NCBI GenBank assembly: GCA_041490745.1
Contig: JBGPTS010000031.1
Location: 1-26,215, forward strand
Direction: 5' to 3'
Length of the DNA: 26,215 nucleotides
Origin: JAJPJQ01 sp041490745
GTDB lineage: Bacteria > Desulfobacterota > Binatia > UBA9968
Numbering within the stretch: the first letter of the stretch is position 1; each line of letters starts with the position of its first letter. Both the position numbers and the translations under genes were made by a program. This document shows positions 16,851 through 24,199 of the stretch, in pieces. A model generated the notes under the pieces. The model ran no database searches and was not told where the DNA came from. It saw nothing but the letters and a program-made list of their open reading frames with translations.

Positions 16851-17773
16851 TACACCACCCATTCCCGCAGCCGGGAGCTGGCGTAATCGACCAGCATGAC
16901 CAGCACGACGAGCACCGCGACAATCGCCGCCGCCTCCTGGTATTGGAACGTGCGAAAGCTCGTGTTCATCAGATAGCCGATACCGCCGGCGCCGATCAAG
17001 CCCAGCACCGACGCCGAACGGATGTTGGTCTCGAAGCGGTAGAGCGTGAATGAGATCAAGTCGGGCAAAATCTGCGGCACGACGGCGAAGGCGAGCACCT
17101 GCGTGTAACCGGCGCCGGTCGCGCGAATCGCATCGACGACGCCCTCGTCGATGTTCTCGACCGATTCGGAAAGCAGTTTTCCCAGCACCGTCGCCGTGTG
17201 GATAAAAAGCGCCAGCGTGCCGGCGAATGCGCCGAGACCGACGGCGGCGACAAAGAGCAGTCCCATGGCGAGATCGGGAATCGTGCGCAAAAAATTCAGC
17301 GCGCCGCGCACGCCCGAATAGACCAGCGGATGCGGCGTCGTATTGCGCGCGGCGAGAAAGCCCAGAGGAAACGCGACCAGGAGCGCAAGAAAAGTTCCCG
17401 CCAGCGCCATCTGGATCGTCTCGATCGTTGCGCCGACGATCGTCTGCGGAAACGTGTTGTCCCACCAGCGGCGCTTGATCCTCTGCTCTTCTTCGGAGAG
17501 CGGCAGCGGCAGGAGCAATTTGGCCGCCGGCAGCCCTGCGGGGAGAAAATAGCTCGCGGCGTCGGTCACTTTGGAAAAATCCGGCGGCAGCATGCGCCCG
17601 ACCGTATCGAAAATTTGCGGAATGCCGCGCAGCAACTCGCCCGGTCGAATCTTCGCGCCCTGGAACGACCAGACGAGAACAAAGAGCAGCGCCGCCAGGA
17701 AGACAAAAAAACGCGCGCCTCTCTTCGGCGCCGGCGGGGCCTCGGAAAAAATATCCACTTCAGTTTGAGCCAC
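16850..17773 (-). CDS. ABC transporter permease, PhnE type
   Basis: A 307-residue inner-membrane permease. GTG at 17773 is preferred because GGAGG lies just upstream; a TTG at 17863 would add 30 residues through a palindromic repeat and lacks this signal. After a cytoplasmic tail and an isolated N-terminal helix (FFVFLAALLFVLVWS), a ~110-residue segment leads to five or six helices. The EAA-type loop that docks on the ATPase is DAIRATGAGYTQVLAFAVVP, followed by FETNIRSASVLGLIGAGGIG, characteristic of PhnE/BPD_transp_1 permeases for phosphonate or phosphate-like anions. No PhnC ATPase or PhnD binding-protein gene is adjacent in this window. A 5'-nucleotidase-family gene lies upstream on the same strand, which may point to phosphorus scavenging. 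Confidence 0.88.
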   Translation of the reverse strand: MAQTEVDIFSEAPPAPKRGARFFVFLAALLFVLVWSFQGAKIRPGELLRGIPQIFDTVGRMLPPDFSKVTDAASYFLPAGLPAAKLLLPLPLSEEEQRIKRRWWDNTFPQTIVGATIETIQMALAGTFLALLVAFPLGFLAARNTTPHPLVYSGVRGALNFLRTIPDLAMGLLFVAAVGLGAFAGTLALFIHTATVLGKLLSESVENIDEGVVDAIRATGAGYTQVLAFAVVPQILPDLISFTLYRFETNIRSASVLGLIGAGGIGYLMNTSFRTFQYQEAAAIVAVLVVLVMLVDYASSRLREWVV

Positions 17774-17840
17774 GTTTCCTCCAAAAAAACTTGTGGATTT
17801 TGAATTGCTTCTTTTCTTTTTTGTCTTCCTATTGCCTGTT

Positions 17841-17861
17841 TCAGCCGGAGGCTGATCCGCC
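17841..17861 (-). repeat. Palindromic intergenic repeat, copy C
   Basis: On the minus strand it starts GGCGGATCAGCCT and ends GGCTGA. On the + strand a second stem, CCGCC-A...T-GGCGG (17857-17875), continues it. The element sits between the 5'-nucleotidase stop and the phnE ribosome-binding site, so its RNA hairpins would lie in the phnE leader. Confidence 0.65.
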
Positions 17862-17878
17862 AATCTTTTTGGCGGAGC

Positions 17879-19408
17879 CTACTGCTTACTGCCTACTATC
17901 TTAATCCGCCCCTCTTCCTTTGCCGTCACCGGCCCTTGCTTCAACGCCGCCGCGAGCAGCTCGCTGAGCGGCGCTTGGTGCTCGACCTTTTCCCGGGCGC
18001 GCGAGAAAACCGTATAGCCGTCGCCGCCCTCGGCGATGAACTGCGTGACGACGATTGAATAATCCCAGTCATTTTGCAACGGCGCGCCTTTAATCCAAAC
18101 CTCTTTGATCCGCGATCCGACGGCGGCCGAAGCGTCGAAGCTGAAACTCAGGCCGGAGACCTGGAGAAAACGGCCGGCCTCTTTGGGCAGCTCGCTTACG
18201 GCGTTTTCGATCGCCGCGCGCAATTCCGCGCCGGTCAATTTGCAGGCGATGAGAGGATGGTCGTAAGGCAGCGCCTGGATGACGCGCTTGAGCGTCACCG
18301 GCCCCTTCCCGATGCCGCTGCGAATCGCTCCCGCGTTCAGCAACGCGATCTCCGTCCCGGCCCGGCCGCGGGCGAGATCGGCGAGCAGGTTGCCGAAGTT
18401 GGTCTCGCGCGTTCTGACCGCTGGACTTTCTCCTTGCAAATCCACCAGGGCCTGGCCCAAGACGCGATTCCCCGCGGCGTCGAGACGACGCGCGTAATCT
18501 TGCGCGAGCGCCGCGACCTTCGGCTGCTCGGGCACGCTCGCGTCGATGGAAATATTTTGCGCCTCGGCGGCCCGCACGCCTTTGTCGTAAACGAGATCGA
18601 GCCGGCCGAGCGCGCGCGCCTGCTGATGGCCCTTGACGAAAATCGGTCCGCGCGGAACCGGATCGACGCGTCCCTGCACCGGCGCTTCGCTCCCCGACAA
18701 CATCAGGCCGTCGAAGCCGGCCGTGTGGCCGCCGACGATCACGTCGATGTCTCCCACCGCCTTGGCCAGCGCGAGATCCTCCTCGGTGTCTTCATGCGTG
18801 ACCGCGACCACGAGATCGACGCGGCGGCGCAGCTCTCGCGCCGTTGCGGCAGCCGCGGCTATGGGGTCCTCAAACGCCACCTCGCGGACCGCGCTGCGGC
18901 TGAAAAGATCGGGGAAACTGCGGCGGCCGACCAGGCCCAGCAATCCGATGCGCAGGCGGCCAACGGTTTTGATCGCGAACGGCTGGCACACGCCGGGTTT
19001 AATCGGTCGCAAATTGGAGCAGAGAAACGGGAACCGCGCCGACTTTTTCAGATCGCTCAGGTGGCCGAGACCGAAATCGAAATCGTGGTTGCCGAGCGCG
19101 AGCGCGTCGTAGCCCATCAGATTCATCGCCGCGATGTCCGGCGCGCCACGGAAGACCGACGACATGGCGGTGCCGATCACGAGATCCCCGCTATCGACGA
19201 CCAACACGTTCTTCGCTTCTTTTCTGATCCGCTCGATCAACGCGGCGCGCCGGGCCACGCCGCCAAGCCCCGTGAACGGACCGCTCTCGATCGGCAGCAA
19301 TGCGCCATGGTGCTCGCTCGTGTGCAGGATAGTGAGGCGCTCTTCGGCGCGGGCGGCGAACGGCGCGAGCAGCAGCGCAAGCAGGGCGGCCGGAAGAAAA
19401 CTTTTCAT
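17879..19408 (-). CDS. Periplasmic 5'-nucleotidase / metallophosphatase family protein
   Basis: A 509-residue UshA-like protein. ATG at 19408 gives a clear signal peptide (MKSFLPAALLALLLAPFAARA); an in-frame ATG at 19459 adds 17 residues and has no ribosome-binding site. The N-terminal metallophosphatase domain shows VVDSGDL, ALGNHDFDFG, VTHEDTEEDLALA and VIVGGHTAG. The C-terminal nucleotidase domain shows NAGAIRSGIGKGPVT and ALPYDHPLIACKLTGAELR. The usual first metal motif HTNDxHG reads HTSEHHG, so the metal-ligand Asp is Glu. It would release phosphate from nucleotides or related esters in the periplasm. It lies upstream of phnE on the same strand, with about 105 nt between them. Confidence 0.9.
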   Translation of the reverse strand: MKSFLPAALLALLLAPFAARAEERLTILHTSEHHGALLPIESGPFTGLGGVARRAALIERIRKEAKNVLVVDSGDLVIGTAMSSVFRGAPDIAAMNLMGYDALALGNHDFDFGLGHLSDLKKSARFPFLCSNLRPIKPGVCQPFAIKTVGRLRIGLLGLVGRRSFPDLFSRSAVREVAFEDPIAAAAATARELRRRVDLVVAVTHEDTEEDLALAKAVGDIDVIVGGHTAGFDGLMLSGSEAPVQGRVDPVPRGPIFVKGHQQARALGRLDLVYDKGVRAAEAQNISIDASVPEQPKVAALAQDYARRLDAAGNRVLGQALVDLQGESPAVRTRETNFGNLLADLARGRAGTEIALLNAGAIRSGIGKGPVTLKRVIQALPYDHPLIACKLTGAELRAAIENAVSELPKEAGRFLQVSGLSFSFDASAAVGSRIKEVWIKGAPLQNDWDYSIVVTQFIAEGGDGYTVFSRAREKVEHQAPLSELLAAALKQGPVTAKEEGRIKIVGSKQ

Positions 19409-19553
19409 GACGCTTCCGAAGTCATTACCCGAAGTCGTCGCCAATGTCCATTTGTTCATTCACGTTTCGGCGTTTCCGTATTCATGATTCATAATTGTTT
19501 TTTCACCGACGATGGGCTACTCTCCGCCTAAAAGCAGCGCACGGGGCATGCGA

Positions 19554-20537
19554 ATGAAGCATAAATTTAATTTATTTGTCATCGGCACGCTGATTTTTAT
19601 TTTCGGCGCGAGCGCCACGGCGGCGGAAAAGCCGCGGCCGTGGAAGATCGCGGTTTTGATCGCGCAGTCGGGGCCGTCGGAGGACCAGACCATAAGAGGA
19701 CTGCGCGACGGGCTCAAAGCGCTGGGTTATAAAGAGGGGAAGAACGTCGTCGTCGAGATCCACGATTTGAAGGGCGACAGGAGCGCGCTGAAACCCGCCG
19801 CCGCCGAACTGGTGAAGAAAGGGTTCGATCTCATCTTCACCACCGGAACGCGGGCGACGCAGGCCGCGATGGAGGCGACGAAACAGATTCCGATCGTCTT
19901 CCGCCACCCCGCCGACCCGGTGGAGTTGGGATTCGTGAAAAGCATGAAGCAGCCGGGCGGCAACGTCACCGGCGTCGCGGCTTTCTCCGGTCAGATGGTC
20001 GAGAGACGCATGGAGATTTTGAAAGAATTCGTTCCGGGCACGCGCCGGCTCTATATCTTCTACGATTCGAACAACGCGTTCGCCCGCGAAAATTATGCCA
20101 ACGCCAAAAAGGCCGGCGCAAAACTGGGCCTCGAAGTGGCCGACCGCTCGATCAAAAGCCCGGAAGAATTGAAGAACGCACTGAACGCGCTGCAAAAACA
20201 AGACGGCGACGCGATCTTCGAGGTCTCGGATGATCTGGTCGAAAGCCAGGCGGACCTCATCTTCGAAACGGCGCGGCTCAAGGGGATGCCGACGATTTTC
20301 GAGGGCGCCGACTGGGCGGTCAGGGGCAGCATGATCAGCTACGGCGCCAACTACCAGCAAATGGGCCGGCAAGCCGCCGGGTTGGTGAATAAAATATTCC
20401 GCGGCGAAAAGCCGATGACTCTCGCCGCCGAGCGCGCCGTGAAATACGATCTCTTGGTCAACTTGCGCGTGGTCAACGCGATCGGCCTCACGATCGCGCC
20501 TGAAATTCTGAAAAAAGCCGACAAGGTGATTCGGTAG
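19554..20537 (+). CDS. ABC-type periplasmic substrate-binding protein (ABC_sub_bind family)
   Basis: A 327-residue exported binding protein. ATG at 19554 is chosen over 19512 and 19548 because it gives a standard signal peptide (MKHKFNLFVIGTLIFIFG...ATAA) and has GGGG 7 nt upstream. KIAVLIAQSGPSEDQTIRGL, LIFTTGTRATQAAMEATKQI, PIVFRHPADPVELGFVKS and GGNVTGVAAFSGQMVERR are hallmarks of the ABC_sub_bind (PF04392) group, type I binding proteins of poorly known ligand. These normally go with a permease and an ATPase; here the next gene, 12 nt downstream, is instead a DASS-type carrier fused to a cyclic-nucleotide receptor. The ligand cannot be read from the sequence. Confidence 0.9.
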   Translation: MKHKFNLFVIGTLIFIFGASATAAEKPRPWKIAVLIAQSGPSEDQTIRGLRDGLKALGYKEGKNVVVEIHDLKGDRSALKPAAAELVKKGFDLIFTTGTRATQAAMEATKQIPIVFRHPADPVELGFVKSMKQPGGNVTGVAAFSGQMVERRMEILKEFVPGTRRLYIFYDSNNAFARENYANAKKAGAKLGLEVADRSIKSPEELKNALNALQKQDGDAIFEVSDDLVESQADLIFETARLKGMPTIFEGADWAVRGSMISYGANYQQMGRQAAGLVNKIFRGEKPMTLAAERAVKYDLLVNLRVVNAIGLTIAPEILKKADKVIR

Positions 20538-20549
20538 CTTTTCAATCCC

Positions 20550-23219
20550 ATGGCCGAGCTGGCGGACGCGATCCGAAAAATTCCCATTTTCTCCTCCCTG
20601 TCGCGCGAGGACGTGGCCAAAGTTCTGGGCAAGCTGGAGGAGATCAGCTTTGCCGCCGGCGCAACCATCTTTCGCCAGGGCGACAAGGGAGACGCGTTCT
20701 ATCTGATCCATTCCGGCACCGTCGAAGTCGTGCTCGAAAGCGGCGGTGGTAGAATGGAAACGCTGGCGGTCCTCGGCCCGCAGGATTCGTTCGGCGAGAT
20801 GGCGCTGCTCTCCGGCGAGCCGCGCTCGGCGACGATCGTGGCGGTGAAGGACACCACGCTCTGGCGCCTCAGCCGCGAGGCGTGGAACGATCTGATCGAG
20901 AAACATCCGGTCTGGCTGCTCCACTTCTGCGCTCTCCTCAGCAAGAGACTCGCTCACGCCGAGCACCAGTATTCCACCGGGCGCGACGCTTTCAATTCGC
21001 TCGCCGAAGAATTTTACGGCACCCGCCGCGCGGAAGAGAAGCGGTTCTTCCGCCACGCCGCGCTGCTCAATACGCTCGATCCCGAGACGATGGACTTTCT
21101 CCTCGACGCCGAAGGCTCGAAGAGCCTGCTGGCGCGCGTCGAGGTGACGCATTCTCCTTTGATCCGCTCGGTGGACGGCGGCAAGCGCGAGCTGCACGGT
21201 TTTTTCCGCGATCTCCTCGTCGAGAAACTGCTCGCCGAAGAGGGCCAGGAGACGAAAGAGCGCCTGCACGCGCGGATCGCGGCCCAATACGAAGCGCTCG
21301 GCGACTGGGCTCAGGCGGTGCATCACCGCATGGCGGCGCGCGAATGGCCTGCGGCAACGGCGCTGATCGCGGCGCACCGGGACGATCTCCTCGAAAAGTC
21401 GGCGCGCTTTCTGAAAGATACGCTCGACCGGATACCGCCGGATTTTTTCTACGCCGATCTGCGCCTGGTCCATATCAAAGCCGATGCCATGGCGCGTCTC
21501 GGCGACTTTACCGGCGCGGTGAGAACTTACAAAGAAGTGATTTCCCAGCGCGGCGGCACCGCCGGCAACGAGGGGGTGGCGCGCTATCTGAGCATGGCCA
21601 ACGCGCTGGTGGAAAAGAGAGACTACCCGCAGGCGCTCAATAGCTTGCGCAGCGCTCTGCAGTTGATGGACAAGGAATCTTCGACGCTCGGGGCGGACGC
21701 GACGGAAATTTATTGGGAGCAGCAGCGCGCGAAGCACGTGGCCGCCGCCGCGCCCGAGCCGGCCGCGGCACAGGGTGCGCCGTGGAGAACTTTCTGCTCG
21801 GCGCTTCTGGGTTATTGCCGGCACGCCTCGGCCGGCCGCTGGATCGGCGGCATTCTCGGCCTCGCCGTGTGGGCCTACTTCTGGTTCGTCCAGCCGGAGA
21901 TCGGCCTGGAGCCCGCGGCGACGAAACAATTCGGGCTGCTCTGCTTGACGCTGATCTACTGGGCGTTTTGGGTTTTTCCCGATTACGGCGTGGCGCTGAT
22001 TTTCGTCTTGGGCCTCATCCTGACCGGATTGGGCCCGCCGGACGAAGTCCTCAGCGGTTTTGCCAGCACGACCTGGTTCATGACCTTGGGCGTGCTCGGC
22101 CTCGGCGCGGCGATCACCACTTCCGGTCTTTTCTATCGCGCCTCGCTGCAGCTCGTGCGATTTTTTCCGCTGACTTATTACTGGCAGATTATCGCGCTGG
22201 GTTTCATGGGCACCGTCATCACGGCGCTGATCCCGCAGCAGACCGCGCGCACCGCGATCAGCAGCCAGATGCTGCTCAATCTCTCCGAAAGTCTCGGTTA
22301 CAAAACGCCGTCGAAGGCATCGACCGGACTTTTCGTCGCGACCTTTCTCGGCCTGGGCCAGCTCGGTTTTCTCTATCTCACCGGCTCGACTTCCAACTTA
22401 TTGGCCTGGGGCCTTTTGCCGAAGGACGTGCGGGCGCAGTTCACCTGGGGTTACTGGTTTCTGGCCGCGTTGCCGCCGACGCTCATCGTCATCGTCATCA
22501 TGCTCATCGCCATCATCTTTCTCTTCCGCCCGGAGTCGCAATCGCAGATCTCCTACAAGATGGTCGAGAACCAGCTCGATATTCTCGGCCCGGTGTCGAA
22601 AAACGAATGGGTCACGCTCGCCGTGCTCGTCTTCATGGTCGGCGGCTGGCTGACGTTTTCGTATCACCGGATCGACAGCGCGTGGATTTCTCTGATCGGG
22701 ATTTGCGTGCTGATCAACACGGGCGTGCTCGGCTGGGGGATGGTTAAAAAAGGGATCGACTGGGAGATGCTGATTTATCTCGGCGCGACGTTAAGCATCC
22801 CCGCCGTGCTCACCAAGGCGAAGATCGACCAGTGGCTGGTGAGCTTCATCGCGCCGGTGATTATGCCTTACGTCGATCACCCGGCGATCGCATTCGTCAT
22901 CATCGCGCTGTTCATCTACGCGCTGAAGTTGATCTTTACCAGCGGGCTTGCGGTCATCACGCTGACCATCGTGTTGATCCCGCTCGCCGCCGAGATGCAG
23001 ATCAGCCCGTGGATCATCGTCATGCTGATTTTGGTGGCGACCGAGGTGTGGTTCTTTCCGTTCCAGGTCGATTGGCACACGCTCGCCAGCGCGACGACCG
23101 ACGGGAAAGGATTTTCTTACCGCATGATGTCGCGCATCAATCCGATCTACGCGCTAGCGTACTTGATCGCGATCATCGCGGCGATTCCTTACTGGAGATA
23201 TCTCGGCTTGATCGGATAG
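20550..23219 (+). CDS. Cyclic-nucleotide-binding / MalT-like arm / DASS (SLC13) transporter fusion
   Basis: A single 889-residue frame. Residues ~8-130 form a cyclic-nucleotide-binding domain with an intact phosphate-binding cassette (FGEMALLSGEPRSATIVA, 81-98; Glu83 and Arg92). Residues ~160-380 are helical and resemble the winged-helix-plus-TPR arm of MalT/LuxR STAND regulators (ELHGFFRDLLVEKLL, HARIAAQYEALGDWAQAVHH, ADAMARLGDFTGAVRTYKEV). No P-loop NTPase or HTH is present. After an Ala/Pro linker, residues ~430-889 are a DASS-type carrier with about 11-12 membrane helices (TGSTSNLLAWGLLP; FGLLCLTLIYWAFWVFP). The usual SNT substrate/sodium motifs read QQT (563-565) and TSG (797-799). It is probably an inner-membrane organic-acid or anion carrier gated by cAMP or cGMP. 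It starts 12 nt after the binding-protein gene. Confidence 0.88.
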   Translation: MAELADAIRKIPIFSSLSREDVAKVLGKLEEISFAAGATIFRQGDKGDAFYLIHSGTVEVVLESGGGRMETLAVLGPQDSFGEMALLSGEPRSATIVAVKDTTLWRLSREAWNDLIEKHPVWLLHFCALLSKRLAHAEHQYSTGRDAFNSLAEEFYGTRRAEEKRFFRHAALLNTLDPETMDFLLDAEGSKSLLARVEVTHSPLIRSVDGGKRELHGFFRDLLVEKLLAEEGQETKERLHARIAAQYEALGDWAQAVHHRMAAREWPAATALIAAHRDDLLEKSARFLKDTLDRIPPDFFYADLRLVHIKADAMARLGDFTGAVRTYKEVISQRGGTAGNEGVARYLSMANALVEKRDYPQALNSLRSALQLMDKESSTLGADATEIYWEQQRAKHVAAAAPEPAAAQGAPWRTFCSALLGYCRHASAGRWIGGILGLAVWAYFWFVQPEIGLEPAATKQFGLLCLTLIYWAFWVFPDYGVALIFVLGLILTGLGPPDEVLSGFASTTWFMTLGVLGLGAAITTSGLFYRASLQLVRFFPLTYYWQIIALGFMGTVITALIPQQTARTAISSQMLLNLSESLGYKTPSKASTGLFVATFLGLGQLGFLYLTGSTSNLLAWGLLPKDVRAQFTWGYWFLAALPPTLIVIVIMLIAIIFLFRPESQSQISYKMVENQLDILGPVSKNEWVTLAVLVFMVGGWLTFSYHRIDSAWISLIGICVLINTGVLGWGMVKKGIDWEMLIYLGATLSIPAVLTKAKIDQWLVSFIAPVIMPYVDHPAIAFVIIALFIYALKLIFTSGLAVITLTIVLIPLAAEMQISPWIIVMLILVATEVWFFPFQVDWHTLASATTDGKGFSYRMMSRINPIYALAYLIAIIAAIPYWRYLGLIG

Positions 23220-23227
23220 GCCGCAGA

Positions 23228-23245
23228 GGCGCGATGCATCGCGTC
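23228..23245. terminator. Hairpin between two convergent genes
   Basis: The 40-nt gap between the converging transporter and FecR-like genes holds a perfect 14-nt palindrome (CGCGATGCATCGCG, 23230-23243), which extends with one wobble to a 7-bp stem on a TGCA loop. No strong T tract follows on either side, so a shared terminator is plausible but unproven. Confidence 0.35.
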
Positions 23246-23259
23246 CTTAACTCATCCTG

Positions 23260-24198
23260 CTATTGTTTCTGCTTTAACAAAAAATCCGACTCGTCGTACT
23301 CTTCGGAAGCCAGCTCCTTCAGTCCGGTCTTCTCGTAAACGTCGGCCAGGAGAAAATGCAGCGTCGGCTCGTCGGGGTCCGCCTTTACGGCCTCGATGAG
23401 CGCCTCGCGCGCGTCGTAATAAAGGTCGCGGGAAGCAAACAGGCCGGCCTTGAGAATCGCCTGTGTGGTTTTGGGCACACCCGGAGCATTTTGCAGACCG
23501 GCCGTTTGATCCTGGACGGATTTAACCTCCGTGGGAGCAAGAAGCTGAAAGCGGACTTTCTCCACCGGGAAATCTTTCTTCTCGATGACCCATGCATACT
23601 CGACGCCGGGCTTGAGACGCGGCGCCGACGCCGGATATTTGATCTGCGTCAGAGAGAGGTTCTCCGCCGTCCACAGAACGCCTTCGGGCCCGTACACACG
23701 CACGGTTCCCGGCTGGCGGTCCATCCCCATCCACTGGAGCGTCGGCGAGTCCGTCATGAGCTTGGTATTGCGCGGCGAGACCAATACCGGCGGGTGTTTG
23801 CCTCCGCGCACCGCCAGCGCTACGTACGCGGCCGGTTTTTTCCTGCCCATGAGCGAAGTGGCGACCTCTCTTACGCCTGCGCCGCCGCCCCTCGCCTCGC
23901 CGGCCTTGACCTCGAACGGCGAGTTTTTCTCATCGACCGTCACGGTCTTCGCGCCTTCGGTATAAAGGACGACGGCGGTGGCGTCTTTGGAAGCCTGGAT
24001 CTGAGTCCCGATGTAAACAGATTGCAGCAGCCCAGGCTTTTGCCAATTCTTTCCGGGCAGGCGGATCTGCACGTCGCCGCGATTGAGCTTGATCTCAGTG
24101 ATGACGCCGACGGCGTCCTGGGCGTGGGCGGGGACGGCGAGAAGGATGGCGCCACAGACAATGAACAGAAGCGACATGAAAGAAAATTTCATTTTCAT
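23260..24198 (-). CDS. Exported FecR-domain protein with C-terminal TPR-like repeat
   Basis: A 312-residue protein with a signal peptide (MKMKFSFMSLLFIVCGAILL...AHA). ATG at 24198 is supported by GGGAGG about 6 nt upstream, lying inside the end of the cyclase gene. Residues ~30-105 fit a FecR domain: GVITEIKLNRGDVQIRL, then VYIGTQIQASKDATAVVLY. The middle (~140-230) resembles an Ig-like or FecR-associated beta domain (SPTLQWMGMDRQPGTVRVYG). The last ~65 residues form TPR-like helices (AREALIEAVKADPDEPTLHF, LLADVYEKTGLKELASEEY). It is periplasmic and probably a sensor or scaffold partner. It is separated by 1 nt from the CHASE2 cyclase stop, so the two are almost certainly co-translated. Confidence 0.8.
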   Translation of the reverse strand: MKMKFSFMSLLFIVCGAILLAVPAHAQDAVGVITEIKLNRGDVQIRLPGKNWQKPGLLQSVYIGTQIQASKDATAVVLYTEGAKTVTVDEKNSPFEVKAGEARGGGAGVREVATSLMGRKKPAAYVALAVRGGKHPPVLVSPRNTKLMTDSPTLQWMGMDRQPGTVRVYGPEGVLWTAENLSLTQIKYPASAPRLKPGVEYAWVIEKKDFPVEKVRFQLLAPTEVKSVQDQTAGLQNAPGVPKTTQAILKAGLFASRDLYYDAREALIEAVKADPDEPTLHFLLADVYEKTGLKELASEEYDESDFLLKQKQ

Positions 24199-24199
24199 T

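Noticed and set aside
17774..17863. 30-residue N-terminal extension of PhnE from a TTG start
   Set aside because: It would translate the palindromic repeat; GGAGG directly before the GTG at 17773 gives a better start.
19473..19495. CATAAT at 19490-19495 as -10 box for the binding-protein gene
   Set aside because: No -35 element at acceptable spacing; the best upstream candidate (TTTCGG) is 19 nt away and matches poorly.
19572..21929. Very long open frame on the minus strand (785 codons) opposite the binding protein and transporter fusion
   Set aside because: It mirrors the GC-rich third-position bias of two well-supported + strand genes, its product is rich in Arg/His/Gln/Glu with no recognisable domain, and it crosses a gene boundary.
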